64,000 nucleotides of DNA. Origin: Hyphomicrobiales bacterium (GTDB taxonomy: Bacteria; Pseudomonadota; Alphaproteobacteria; Rhizobiales; Devosiaceae). The notes below the pieces were generated by a model. That model was not told the origin of the DNA. It ran no database searches and saw only the letters and a list, made by a program, of their open reading frames with translations. Below, one piece after another: positions 26,018 to 34,832 of this stretch. Where the stretch lies: the NCBI GenBank assembly GCA_027487555.1, contig JAIYDI010000018.1:186001-250000 (forward strand). The letters are read 5' to 3'. The position numbers and the translations under genes were made by a program. Position 1 is the first letter of the stretch. Each line of letters begins with the position of its first letter.

Positions 26018-26758
26018 TTAGAGGCCCTTGATACGGGTCTGCCAACGGCGGATCAGGTGTTCTGATGCCGCCTCTCCGCCTTGGCGGTTGGCGCTCTCAT
26101 AGACATCGATGGCGATGCCCCTTGCCGCGAGACTTTCAACTGCTTCGGCCAGTATGGCGTTGACGAGGAAGACTCCGGCGAGGGTCGAGGTGGGGCCCAT
26201 GGCGATGTCGCGGTCGGCAATCCGCAAGGCGGCGTCGCCATAGATGCCGCCATTGTCGATGACAATATCGACAAGCTCGAAAAGCCGTTTGCCTGACGGG
26301 TGGCGCGACTCGGTCAGCTTCGCGTGCGCAAGTGATGTGATGGCAATGGTGGTCGCGCCAAGGCGCCTGGCCTCCATGGCCAGTTCCACGGGGTAAGCAT
26401 TGCGGCCGGAGTTGGAGGCGACGAAAACCACGTCGCCCGGCATGATGTCGTAGCGTGCAAGGACCTGTGCGGCGCGGCCAGGTTCGCGTTCGGCCTGGGT
26501 GGAGCGATAGGCGCCCATGTGCAGCATGAGGTCTGGCTCGAGGATGGCCTGCGCCTGAGCGATACCGCCCGCGCGGTAGAAGGCTTCGAGGGCGATCAGA
26601 TGCGAGTGGCCCGAGCCGACAAAGGAGATGACCCGATCGGCGGCGAGCCCCTCGGCAACAGTATCGACGGCCCGGTCGATGGCGCTGGCTGACCCCTCCA
26701 GCATGCGGTCGAGGGTTGCGACGACGATGTTGCGGTAGCGCTTTCGGGCTTCGGTCAT
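26018..26758 (-). CDS. SIS-domain sugar-phosphate isomerase/binding protein
   Basis: A 246-residue single SIS-domain protein. The phosphosugar-binding segments FVGSGHSHLIALEAFYRAGG (about residues 46-65) and VVFVASNSGRNAYPVELAMEAR followed by TTIAITS are plainly visible. SIS proteins isomerise or sense phosphorylated hexoses, and amino-sugar phosphates are common ligands. It starts five bases after the stop of the GntR/UTRA gene and so is co-transcribed with it. The pair faces the operon containing the GH84 enzyme, so a GlcNAc- or MurNAc-derived phosphosugar is a reasonable inferred ligand. Confidence 0.85.
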   Translation of the reverse strand: MTEARKRYRNIVVATLDRMLEGSASAIDRAVDTVAEGLAADRVISFVGSGHSHLIALEAFYRAGGIAQAQAILEPDLMLHMGAYRSTQAEREPGRAAQVLARYDIMPGDVVFVASNSGRNAYPVELAMEARRLGATTIAITSLAHAKLTESRHPSGKRLFELVDIVIDNGGIYGDAALRIADRDIAMGPTSTLAGVFLVNAILAEAVESLAARGIAIDVYESANRQGGEAASEHLIRRWQTRIKGL

Positions 26759-26762
26759 GGGT

Positions 26763-27497
26763 TCAGCCTCTGATTTCGCCGACATATTTGTAACGATCGC
26801 CCCGGTACCAGCTGACGCCATCCTCGACGACGCGGCCATCCTCTGCATAGCCCAATTGGGTGATTTCGAGCACCGCGGCACCGATCCTTACGGCCAGTTG
26901 GTGCGCGAGGTCGGCGTCTGCTTCCATGGCCTTCAGGCTCTGGATGATGCGGCGCGGCCTGGCTCTGCGCGCATCCATGCGGTCGTACAGGGAGCCCGAG
27001 CCGTCATAGTCCTCGCCGACAGCGTCGAGCGGTACCATGGCGCGTTCAAGCGACATCGGTTCGCCACCCGCAAGGCGCAGGCGCACGAGAATCAGGACGG
27101 GCGTACCGAGCGACAACCCGGTACGAAACGCTGACTCTGGGTCTACCGTGCCGATGCTGCGCTCGATGACCCGGGAGGAGGGGAGCAGCCCGCGCAGTTG
27201 CATGTCTTCGGTGAAGCCGGACAGGCGCGACAGCGACTTCGGAACCCGGCCGAGGACCATGGTGCCAGCGCCGTGCCGGCTGGCAACGAGGCCCATTTGC
27301 GCCAGATCCTTCAGCGCCTGGCGGAGTGTTGAGCGCGATACCGCGAGCCTTTCGGCCATTTCGCGCTCTGGCGGCAGCGACTCGCCAGGCTGCACTATGC
27401 CGCGGTCAATGACCTCGCCGAGCGCAAGTCGCAGGCGTTCTCCGAGCGGGCCGTGCTGGCTTTGCATCCGCTCGCGCAGGGCATCGTAAAGGTCCAA
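26763..27497 (-). CDS. GntR-family regulator with UTRA ligand domain (HutC/NagR type)
   Basis: About 244 residues. The N-terminal winged helix contains LRLALGEVIDRGIVQPGESLPPERE and RLAVSRSTLRQALKDLAQMG, the standard GntR recognition helix. A UTRA effector domain follows (SGFTEDMQLRGLLPSSRVIERS, then LVRLRLAGGEPMSLERAMVP). UTRA regulators of the NagR/DasR group often sense GlcNAc-6-phosphate or related sugar phosphates. The start is placed at TTG 27497, preceded by GGGGGAG. It is divergent from the ABC/GH84 operon, its presumed target, with a candidate dyad at 27618, and cotranscribed with the SIS gene. Confidence 0.88.
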   Translation of the reverse strand: MDLYDALRERMQSQHGPLGERLRLALGEVIDRGIVQPGESLPPEREMAERLAVSRSTLRQALKDLAQMGLVASRHGAGTMVLGRVPKSLSRLSGFTEDMQLRGLLPSSRVIERSIGTVDPESAFRTGLSLGTPVLILVRLRLAGGEPMSLERAMVPLDAVGEDYDGSGSLYDRMDARRARPRRIIQSLKAMEADADLAHQLAVRIGAAVLEITQLGYAEDGRVVEDGVSWYRGDRYKYVGEIRG

Positions 27498-27617
27498 GCG
27501 TCTCCCCCGAAACGTCACTTGTGCGAACGTCGTTTCCGCGAGTGGTATGATTTTGGTTGAAAGCTGTCCAGTGCCCTTCAGCTCGCAAAACTATGCCAAA
27601 GGACGATATGGACAAAA

Positions 27618-27645
27618 CCGATTGAACCAATAACATACCAATCGG
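27618..27645. promoter_or_regulatory. candidate operator in the GntR / ABC divergent region
   Basis: Inverted repeat CCGATTG (27618-27624) and CAATCGG (27639-27645) with a 14-bp AT-rich spacer that itself holds ATTGAACCAAT. It lies in the 174-bp divergent region, 27 bp before the ATG at 27672. That position would suit repression of the ABC operon by the GntR/UTRA protein. The spacing is larger than in classic GntR operators, so this is a tentative call. Confidence 0.35.
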
Positions 27646-27671
27646 ACGCAGTCAGGATGATGGGGATGTGA

Positions 27672-28937
27672 ATGCAGATGTTTCGGGGTGTGCTGGCGGG
27701 GCTGACGCTTCTCGCCATGTCGGGCACGGCGCTGGCGGTGACCGAAATCAGGATCACTCATGCAACGACGGGCGGCGCCGAAAAGGAGGTGTTGGACCAG
27801 ATTGTTGCCGATTTCGAGGCTGCAAACCCCGACATCAAGGTTGTGCAGATCCCGTTCGACGACGATACCTATTCGGATACGGGGCTGATCACGCAATTGC
27901 AGGGCAATCCGGTGCCCGACATCTATTTCCAGTGGGCCGGGTATCCGGTGGCGCGCGATGCGAATGCTGGCTATGCCGCCGACCTGACGGATGCGCTGAA
28001 ATCGGATGGCTGGGGCGATACCTTCGTGCCTTCGGTCTGGTCCGCAGGCGCCGGTACCATGGTGGATGGCAAGCCCTATCTCATACCGGCCTCGCTCGAT
28101 GTGACCAACACGATCTGGTACAACAAGACAATCTTCGCAGAGGATGGGCTGACTCCGCCCAAGACCTGGGAGGAGTTCCTCGCCCTCATCAAGGTGCTGG
28201 TCGAGAAGGGCGAGACGCCGATCATCGAGGGTAACCAGGAATTCTGGCCATTCGGCAACTGGGCATCGCATATCGCTGCCAAGGTCGTGCCGCCCGAGGA
28301 ATACGCGGCAGCCTTCGAGCAAACAGGCAAGTTCAATACGGCTGGTTTCCTGAAGGCACTGAACCATATCCAGGAACTGCACACGATCGGCGCGTTCAAC
28401 AAGGATATGGCCGGACTGGGTGCTGATCCGGCCATGGCGACCTTCATCGAAGGCGCAGCCGTGATGCATCCGATCGGCTCGTGGCTGATTGGTACGGCGA
28501 AGGAGCTTGGTGACGCGGATTTCGACTATGCGTCATTCGACACACCAGTGATCGATCCGACCCATCCGCTCAAGGACAGCGTGATCGGTACGGTGACCGG
28601 GTGGGTGGTGCATGCCAAGAGCACACATCAGGCCGAGGCCGTCAGGTTCCTCAAGTTCTACACGAACGAAGCGAACCAGATAAAGCGCGCCGAGGCCGGA
28701 TCGCTGAGTCCTATCAAGGGCGTGAACGAAAAGGCTAATCTCGATCCTCAGACCAAGCAGATGGCCGAAATGCTGGCAACGGCGCCCGCCATGGTGCCGC
28801 CGCCCGACACGACCTATCCTGTACCTGTGGCCGAAGCCTACTATCAGGCGGCAGCGATGGTCGCGACCGGCGAGAAGACTCCGGTCGATGCACTTGTCTG
28901 GCTCGACGATACGGTCGCGGTGATCGGCAAGCAGTAA
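27672..28937 (+). CDS. ABC sugar transporter, periplasmic solute-binding protein (family 1)
   Basis: A 421-residue exported binding protein. The signal peptide MQMFRGVLAGLTLLAMSGTALA ends at residue 22. The mature part opens VTEIRITHATTGGAEKEVLDQ and has the family 1 fold with DIYFQWAGYPVARD and DVTNTIWYNKTIF (hinge region). The two permease genes follow after only five bases, with no intercistronic hairpin, unlike the other four ABC operons here. No ATPase gene is present in this operon, so a shared MalK-type ATPase from elsewhere must energise it. Context with GH84 and a GntR/SIS pair suggests a GlcNAc-containing ligand; that is inference. Confidence 0.9.
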   Translation: MQMFRGVLAGLTLLAMSGTALAVTEIRITHATTGGAEKEVLDQIVADFEAANPDIKVVQIPFDDDTYSDTGLITQLQGNPVPDIYFQWAGYPVARDANAGYAADLTDALKSDGWGDTFVPSVWSAGAGTMVDGKPYLIPASLDVTNTIWYNKTIFAEDGLTPPKTWEEFLALIKVLVEKGETPIIEGNQEFWPFGNWASHIAAKVVPPEEYAAAFEQTGKFNTAGFLKALNHIQELHTIGAFNKDMAGLGADPAMATFIEGAAVMHPIGSWLIGTAKELGDADFDYASFDTPVIDPTHPLKDSVIGTVTGWVVHAKSTHQAEAVRFLKFYTNEANQIKRAEAGSLSPIKGVNEKANLDPQTKQMAEMLATAPAMVPPPDTTYPVPVAEAYYQAAAMVATGEKTPVDALVWLDDTVAVIGKQ

Positions 28938-28942
28938 GCCTC

Positions 28943-29857
28943 GTGTCAGGGACCACCTCAGCCCGCGAAGACCGCGCCGCTCCCATCGCTTCGGGAGCGG
29001 CCATGCTCTGGTTCGTCGCGCCGGCCATGGTGCTGTTCGGGCTGTTCGTACTGTGGCCGATGGCCTCAGCCTTCTACTATGCCTTCACCAAATGGGACGG
29101 GTTTACGGCGCCTGTCTGGGTTGGGCTCGCGAACTTCCAGCGTGCCTTTGCCGACAGCGTGCACCTGATGAGCTATGTGCATGTGGTGCTCTATATCCTC
29201 GGCACCTTCGTGTTCGAGGTGAGCTTCGGGCTCGTGGTGGCGGTGCTGCTGAACTCCGACAGGCGCGGTTTCGAGTTCCTGCGGGGGCTGTTCTTTTCGC
29301 CGGTGGTGCTGTCGATGTCGGCGGCCGGCGTCCTCTGGGCCTTCGTGCTCGATTATCGCTCCGGCCTCGTCAACGCACTGCTGAAAGCGATGGGAGCGGG
29401 GGACCTGGCGCAGCCATGGCTCAGCCAACCGACGACGGCGCTGATTGCGATCACCATCGTTTCGGGCTGGAAGTATTCTGGGTTCTACATGGTGATCTTC
29501 TTTGCGGCGCTCCGGCGCATTCCCCGCAACATCTATGAAGCGGCGCGGCTCGACGGCGCCGGTCCGGTACGGATGTTCTTCTCCATCACGCTGCCGCTCC
29601 TGAGGCAGAACATCATGGTCGCGATCCTGCTGGCGGTAACCGGCGGCTTTGCCGGGTTCGACCTGTTTTTCACCATGACAAATGGTGGACCGTTCTCTGC
29701 AACCGAGGTGCCGGCAACCTGGATCATGAAGCAGGCCTTCGACCAGAATCAGCTGAGCTATGGCATCGCGCTCACCGTCATCCTGACCATCGTCGTCATG
29801 GTCGTCTCCATCGTCTACCTGAGGTTCTCCGAACGTGTCGGCGTCGCGCGCTATTGA
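28943..29857 (+). CDS. ABC sugar transporter permease (MalF type)
   Basis: A 304-residue permease with six membrane segments, the first being AMLWFVAPAMVLFGLFVLWPMASAFYYAF. The EAA loop is YEAARLDGAGPVRMFFSITLPLL. The segments between have the usual spacing for MalF proteins without the extra periplasmic domain. The start GTG at 28943 lies five bases after the binding-protein stop; no strong ribosome site is seen, so translation is probably coupled. Its end overlaps the next permease by 23 bp. Partner of the 29835 product. Confidence 0.9.
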   Translation: MSGTTSAREDRAAPIASGAAMLWFVAPAMVLFGLFVLWPMASAFYYAFTKWDGFTAPVWVGLANFQRAFADSVHLMSYVHVVLYILGTFVFEVSFGLVVAVLLNSDRRGFEFLRGLFFSPVVLSMSAAGVLWAFVLDYRSGLVNALLKAMGAGDLAQPWLSQPTTALIAITIVSGWKYSGFYMVIFFAALRRIPRNIYEAARLDGAGPVRMFFSITLPLLRQNIMVAILLAVTGGFAGFDLFFTMTNGGPFSATEVPATWIMKQAFDQNQLSYGIALTVILTIVVMVVSIVYLRFSERVGVARY

Positions 29858-30680
29858 TAGGCCGCGTTCGGCGGCGGAATGGCTGCGCTTCGGCGTCGGC
29901 GCGGCGCTGGTTGCGGTGATGTTCTATCCGACCGTGTGGATGGTGCTGTCGGCGTTCAAATCGAACCGGGAGATATTCCGGCAGCCCTTCGGATTGCCGG
30001 CGAGCTGGCGCTGGGAGAATTTCCTTGAAGCGTGGGAAAAGGGCGGGCTTGGGCAGCTTTACCTCAACTCGCTGTTTGTGACGGCAATCGCGGTGACGCT
30101 TGCGGTCGGCGCGGCGACTGCCGCGGCATTCGCCTTCACGCGGCTGGAATTTCCGGGGCGTCGGCTCTGCTATCGCCTGCTGCTGGTGGGCCTGCTGCTG
30201 CCGCCGCCGACCGTCGCCATCCCGCTCTTCACGCAGTTGCGCGACATGGGGCTGCTGAACACGCCTTGGGCGCTGATCCTGCCCGGCGCGGCCTGGTCGC
30301 TGTCCCTGACGGTGTTCCTGATGCGGTCTTATTTCAACACGGTCAGGCCCGACATGGAGGAAGCCGCGCGGATCGATGGCGCGAATATCGCCCAGATCTT
30401 CGCTTTCGTCTCGGTGCCGATGGTCTGGCCGGCCATGCTGACCATGATCATCCTCAACACCATCAATATCTGGAACGAGTTGCTGTTTGCACTGTTGTTC
30501 ATCGTCGACGAGGACAAACGCACCCTCCCGGTCGGGTTGGTGCGCTTCTACGGCTACCACAGCACAGACTACGCGCTTGTGTTCGCGGCGCTCAGCATCA
30601 CCACGATCCCGATCCTCATTCTGTATTTCATCCTGCAGCGGCACGTGATCGCCGGACTGAGTTCCACGGCGATGGACTAG
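29835..30680 (+). CDS. ABC sugar transporter permease (MalG type)
   Basis: A 281-residue permease with six membrane segments and the EAA motif MEEAARIDGANIAQIFAFVSVPMV. Its start, GTG 29835, lies inside the end of the preceding permease gene (23-bp overlap), an arrangement typical of coupled permease pairs. The C terminus ends FILQRHVIAGLSSTAMD, the usual ending of MalG-type proteins. It is followed seven bases later by the GH84 enzyme gene, so uptake and hydrolysis are encoded on one transcript. Confidence 0.9.
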   Translation: MSASRAIDRPRSAAEWLRFGVGAALVAVMFYPTVWMVLSAFKSNREIFRQPFGLPASWRWENFLEAWEKGGLGQLYLNSLFVTAIAVTLAVGAATAAAFAFTRLEFPGRRLCYRLLLVGLLLPPPTVAIPLFTQLRDMGLLNTPWALILPGAAWSLSLTVFLMRSYFNTVRPDMEEAARIDGANIAQIFAFVSVPMVWPAMLTMIILNTINIWNELLFALLFIVDEDKRTLPVGLVRFYGYHSTDYALVFAALSITTIPILILYFILQRHVIAGLSSTAMD

Positions 30681-30687
30681 GAGTTTC

Positions 30688-32043
30688 ATGTTCTTGACGG
30701 GTGTAATCGAAGGCTTCTATGGCCGGGCGTGGTCGGCGGCGCAGCGGGGCGAGATGCTCGACTGGATTGTCGCGGCGGAGATGAATGCCTTCGTCTATGG
30801 TCCGAAGGACGACGTGAAGGTGCGCGCGCGCTGGCGCGAGCTGTATTCCAACGCCGAGCTCGAGGCGATCGGTGTTCTGGGCGATGCGGCTCGGGCGCGG
30901 GATATAAGGTTCTTCGTTGCCATCGCGCCGTCCCTTGATGTGACCTATTCCGATCCGGCGGACCTGAGCGCCCTTCAGGCGCGGATCCGTCAGCTCGTCG
31001 GGCGCGGCATCGTGCACTTCGTGCTGCTGTTCGACGATATTCCGCGCGAGATGAACCAGGCTGACCACGCGAGTTTCACGAGTCTTGCGGCAGCGCAGGC
31101 GCAGTTTTCGAATGATACGTTCGCAGGCTTGCGCGCGCTCGTGCCGGAGGCTGAACTGATCTTCTGCCCAACGGAGTATTGCGGTGCCTTCGCGCGACCA
31201 GACGTGGCGCGGTCCGGCTACCTCTGGGACCTTGGGCAATTGCTCGATCCGCAGATCAAGGTGTTCTGGACCGGGCCGGACATTGTTTCGGAGGAGATCG
31301 ATGCGGCGTCGCTCCGGCAGATCGGCGCGATCCTCAACCGCAAGCCGGTGATCTGGGAGAACTTCCACGCCAACGACTACGATATCCGTCGGGTCTATGC
31401 CGGGCCGCTCGGCGGGCGCGGGGATGACATCCTGAGCCTGATCGACGGCATCATCACCAACCCCAACAACGAATTCGAGGCGAATTTCGTCGCGGTGCAT
31501 TCGACCGGGGCCTGGGCCCGTGGCGGCTATGACGAAGGGGCGGCGCTCGAGGCGGCGATCAGCGCCTGGCAGCCGCGTTTCAAGCTCGCCTATACCGAGC
31601 CCGAGCGGCATGTGGGCCGTGAGCAGATCCGGCTCCTGACCGAGATCTGCTACCAGCCCTTCACCTGCGGTCCCGAGATCGAACGGCTATTGGGCGTGGC
31701 GCGCAGTCTGCTTGGCGTGCATCGGCCAGAAATCACCCCGGCCTGGCGCGCCGGCTGCGCCGAGATCGTGGGTCTGCGCGACGAGATCCGCGCGCTGTTC
31801 GACGTGATGACCGAGCTTGAGAACCGCGACCTGTTCTATGCCTTCCACCCCTATTTGTGGGAGGCGCGGGAGGAGGTGACGCACCTGTGCAGCTATCTCG
31901 AATGGCTGTCGGACGGGCCCGCTTCCGAGGCGGAGTTCCCCGACCGGGAACGGATCTATAACTTCTACCGGCGCGGCTTCACGGTGGCGGTCCAGGAACT
32001 GCTGAAACGGGATGGGGAGGGGCGCTATCACCATGCTGATTGA
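30688..32043 (+). CDS. GH84 beta-N-acetylglucosaminidase (O-GlcNAcase type), cytoplasmic
   Basis: A 451-residue glycoside hydrolase family 84 enzyme. The N terminus GVIEGFYGRAWS is the hallmark opening, followed by FVYGPKDDVKVRARWRELY. The catalytic Asp pair is D116-D117 in FVLLFDDIPRE, equivalent to the paired aspartates that use substrate-assisted catalysis in human OGA. The sugar-site segments WENFHANDYD and NPNNEFEANFVAVHST are also close to the human enzyme. GH84 removes terminal beta-GlcNAc, including from Ser/Thr of proteins. No signal peptide is present, so it acts in the cytosol on imported material. The stop overlaps the GNAT start by 11 bp. In animals both activities are in one polypeptide. 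Confidence 0.93.
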   Translation: MFLTGVIEGFYGRAWSAAQRGEMLDWIVAAEMNAFVYGPKDDVKVRARWRELYSNAELEAIGVLGDAARARDIRFFVAIAPSLDVTYSDPADLSALQARIRQLVGRGIVHFVLLFDDIPREMNQADHASFTSLAAAQAQFSNDTFAGLRALVPEAELIFCPTEYCGAFARPDVARSGYLWDLGQLLDPQIKVFWTGPDIVSEEIDAASLRQIGAILNRKPVIWENFHANDYDIRRVYAGPLGGRGDDILSLIDGIITNPNNEFEANFVAVHSTGAWARGGYDEGAALEAAISAWQPRFKLAYTEPERHVGREQIRLLTEICYQPFTCGPEIERLLGVARSLLGVHRPEITPAWRAGCAEIVGLRDEIRALFDVMTELENRDLFYAFHPYLWEAREEVTHLCSYLEWLSDGPASEAEFPDRERIYNFYRRGFTVAVQELLKRDGEGRYHHAD

Positions 32044-32665
32044 CTTCGGCGATGGCTTCGTGTTGCGGCACGCCGAGCCCTCGGACCATGCGGCGCTGAG
32101 GAACGTCTGCCTCAAGACCGGTGACAGCGGCAAGGATGCCACGGCGCGAGAGGATGACCCAAACCTGCTGGGCGAAATCTACGCTGTGCCATATCGCGTC
32201 TATGCGCCGGATTTTGCCTTCGTCGTCGACAGCCCCGAAGGTGTGGCAGGGTATATCCTCGGCGCACCGGACACGCCTGCCATCTATGCGCGGATGCGGG
32301 ACGAATGGTTTCCGCGGCTGGCGGCGAAGCTCCGCGATCCGGGGCCGGACGAGAGCCGGTGGCAGCGGAGCGACTGGGCGCGATATGCGCTGCATCACCC
32401 GGATTTCGTCTATCCGGAGGTGCTGCATGAGTATCCCGCCCATGGGCATATCGACCTGCTCGAGGTGGCGCGCGGTCGGCAGATCGGCTCGCGCGGCATG
32501 CGCTACATGTTGGATCGGTTGGCCGAGACCGGCGCCAAGGGCATGCACCTTCAGGTGAGTCCGCGTAATTTCGGGGCGCTGAAGTTCTACGGCACGCTGG
32601 GGTTCTCGCTGCTGAGCCATGAGAGCCTGCCACGCCACACGGCGTTCATGGTGAGACGGTTCTGA
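32033..32665 (+). CDS. GNAT-fold protein resembling the C-terminal pseudo-acetyltransferase domain of OGA
   Basis: A 210-residue GNAT protein. The core shows FVVDSPEGVAGYILGAPDT (beta4-5), HGHIDLLEVARGRQIGSRGMRYML (pyrophosphate-binding loop region) and HLQVSPRNFGALKFYGTLGF (beta6/7 region). The R-Q-I-G-S-R-G loop departs slightly from the usual R/Q-x-x-G-x-G/A pattern, so catalytic competence is uncertain. A bacterial homologue from Oceanicola granulosus was used to define the fold of the human OGA C-terminal domain, and this gene is in the same partnership with GH84. It overlaps the GH84 gene by 11 bp and is translationally coupled. Its substrate, if any, is unknown. Confidence 0.83.
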   Translation: MLIDFGDGFVLRHAEPSDHAALRNVCLKTGDSGKDATAREDDPNLLGEIYAVPYRVYAPDFAFVVDSPEGVAGYILGAPDTPAIYARMRDEWFPRLAAKLRDPGPDESRWQRSDWARYALHHPDFVYPEVLHEYPAHGHIDLLEVARGRQIGSRGMRYMLDRLAETGAKGMHLQVSPRNFGALKFYGTLGFSLLSHESLPRHTAFMVRRF

Positions 32666-32858
32666 CGACGAATGGCGTTGCCGCCGCCCGGGCTCGTCCA
32701 TTCCGGCGGGTGATCGCTATCGATCGGGAGGTGTCGGCCTGCCGGGTCGATCTTTCGGCAGCTCCGCCACTGTGCCTAGATAAGGTGCAAAGATTTTAGA
32801 ATTCCATTTGACTTAATAACTCGCGCCATCCTAGCCTCGGGTCGTTGAGGGGATGCAG

Positions 32859-34028
32859 ATGAGCCTCAGGGGTACCAATCAGGAATATGGGCGGCCCTAT
32901 AACCGCCGCATCGTGCTCGAAGCGATCCGGCGTGACGGTGCCTCGACGCGCGGCCGCATCGCTGATGCTGTCGGCCTCACCGTGCAGACGGTTTCCACCA
33001 TCATCCGCGAACTCGAGGACCTGGGGCTGATCCTTGCGAGCAAGGTCGAGCCCAAGGGCAGGGGCCTGCCGCCGACGACGCTCTCGATCAACCCCGAAGG
33101 CGGCCATGCCATAGGGCTGTGCGTTACACCGCTGGGGGTGGATGCGGGGCTTCTGAACCTTGCCGGTGATGTGATTGCAACGCGCCATCGTCCGCAGCGG
33201 CAGGTGACGGCCGACGAAGGCTTCCGCCTGATCGCCGAACTCGTGCCGGAACTGGTTGCGCTCAGGCCTGGGGGGCGGATGCTGGGTGTCGGGCTTGCGA
33301 TGCCGGGACCATTCGATGTGGAATCGATGAGCTTTGTCGGCCCGACGACGATGGCTGGCTGGGGCAATGTGCCGATCAAGGAGCGGCTGACAGAGGTCAC
33401 GAAGCTGCCGGCCTTCATGGCGACGGATATGAGCGCGGCGGCGCTCGGGGAACGGCTTTATGGTCGAGGCGCCGAATTTGGCGATTTCTACTACCTCTAT
33501 TTCGGCGTCGGGCTCGGCGGGGCGATGATGCATGATGGTCAGGTCCATCGCGGCGCTTGGGGCAATGCCGGCGAGATCGGACATATCCCGGTGGTGCCAG
33601 ATGGCGAACCGTGCCCTTGCGGCAATCGCGGCTGCCTTGAGCGCTATGTGTCGTTGGATGCCTTCGCGCGGAACGGGCACGGGGACGCACCCATAGGCTG
33701 GGCGCGCCGGGTGGCGCCGCAGTTCCGAGCCGCCATTACCGTCATAGAAAACCTGTTTGACCCCGAAACAATCATTCTCGGTGGCGTGGCCGACCAGGAG
33801 TTGCTCGATGCGCTTGGCGCAATGACGGGGGAACTCGCCAGTTCCGTCTCGGCGCGTCGCGACCGCAAGGTGCCGCGTGTCCTCGTCTCCGATGCCGGGC
33901 CGCAATCGGTCCTGCGCGGTGCCGCGGCTCTGGCGGTCGCCGGGGTGCTCAGCCCGCGCTTCGGACAATTGCTTGCGCCGGAGCGCGCCGAGAGAGATCC
34001 GCTCAACCACAGGGGACTGGCTGCATGA
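32859..34028 (+). CDS. ROK-family transcriptional regulator
   Basis: A 389-residue NagC/XylR-type protein. A winged helix (RRIVLEAIRRDGASTRGRIADAVGLTVQTVSTIIRELEDLGL) is followed by a ROK sugar-kinase-like domain. The ROK zinc motif CPCGNRGCLE is at about residue 255, preceded by AGEIGHIPV with the ROK His. The ATP-binding glycine loop is partly retained. Such proteins bind an operator and release it on binding a sugar. It starts at ATG 32859 with GAGGGG upstream; ATG 32853 is the alternative. Its stop overlaps the ABC ATPase start by four bases, so it is the first gene of the transporter operon and probably self-regulating. Confidence 0.9.
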   Translation: MSLRGTNQEYGRPYNRRIVLEAIRRDGASTRGRIADAVGLTVQTVSTIIRELEDLGLILASKVEPKGRGLPPTTLSINPEGGHAIGLCVTPLGVDAGLLNLAGDVIATRHRPQRQVTADEGFRLIAELVPELVALRPGGRMLGVGLAMPGPFDVESMSFVGPTTMAGWGNVPIKERLTEVTKLPAFMATDMSAAALGERLYGRGAEFGDFYYLYFGVGLGGAMMHDGQVHRGAWGNAGEIGHIPVVPDGEPCPCGNRGCLERYVSLDAFARNGHGDAPIGWARRVAPQFRAAITVIENLFDPETIILGGVADQELLDALGAMTGELASSVSARRDRKVPRVLVSDAGPQSVLRGAAALAVAGVLSPRFGQLLAPERAERDPLNHRGLAA

Positions 34029-34795
34029 GCCAATTCGCGCCGCTGCTCGAACTCGTCGATATCCGCAAGAACTACGGCGCGATCGAAGCGCTGAAGGGTA
34101 TCAGCTTTTCAATAGGCAAGGGCGAGGTGGTGGCGCTGTTGGGCGACAATGGCGCGGGCAAGTCCACGCTGGTCAAGATCATCTCGGGCGGGCTTGAGCC
34201 GACGTCGGGCCGCATGGTGTTCGACGGGCGGGACTATGAGGCACGCTCTCCGTCGGAAGCCAAGGCTGCGGGTATCGAGACCGTGTATCAGGACCTGTCG
34301 CTGTGCACCAATGTCGATGTCGTGGCGAATTTCTTCATGGGGCGCGAACTCACCCGCAAGGTGCTGGGCATTCCAGTTCTGGACGAGAAGGCGATGGAAG
34401 ACGTGGTGGCCAAGGCGCTGTCGAGCGCCGGTACCCGCATCCCGTCGCTGCGCGCCAAGGTCGAGACGCTCTCGGGCGGTCAGCGGCAGGCCATCGAGCT
34501 CAACCGCTTCGTGCATTGGGGCGGCAAGCTCGTCTTGCTCGACGAGCCCTTTGCGGCACTCGGCGTCGACCAGACACGGCGCGGGCTCGAGATGATCCGC
34601 CGCGTGGCGGCGCAGGGCATCGGCGTCGTCATCATCACGCACATCATGCAGCAGGCCTTCCAGGTCGCCGACCGGATCGTGGTGATCCGGCAGGGCCTGG
34701 TGGCCGGCAATATCGAAACCAGGAATACCAGCCCCGATGAGGTGATCGGCATGATCACAGGGGAGCAGCTTGCCGTGGCCGGAGCGGCGGGATGA
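34025..34795 (+). CDS. ABC transporter ATP-binding protein (FrcA/RbsA type, single nucleotide-binding domain)
   Basis: A 256-residue ATPase with Walker [10 protein letters not shown] (residues 40-48), Q-loop VYQDLSLC, signature LSGGQRQ (149-155), Walker B VLLDEP (170-175) and a switch His in [11 protein letters not shown]. It has one domain, unlike the duplicated RbsA, and resembles FrcA of rhizobial fructose transporters. It presumably acts as a homodimer under the permease at 35934. It begins inside the last codon of the ROK gene and is followed by the periplasmic binding-protein gene at 34833. Confidence 0.92.
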   Translation: MSQFAPLLELVDIRKNYGAIEALKGISFSIGKGEVVALLGDNGAGKSTLVKIISGGLEPTSGRMVFDGRDYEARSPSEAKAAGIETVYQDLSLCTNVDVVANFFMGRELTRKVLGIPVLDEKAMEDVVAKALSSAGTRIPSLRAKVETLSGGQRQAIELNRFVHWGGKLVLLDEPFAALGVDQTRRGLEMIRRVAAQGIGVVIITHIMQQAFQVADRIVVIRQGLVAGNIETRNTSPDEVIGMITGEQLAVAGAAG

Positions 34796-34832
34796 CGGGT
34801 TCTGGAGGGTCCGGTCGCAAAGGAGTAAACGA

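Noticed and set aside
32787..32820. AT-rich patch as a ROK operator
   Set aside because: No clear dyad is visible; a TTGACT hexamer has no good -10 partner at 16-18 bp.
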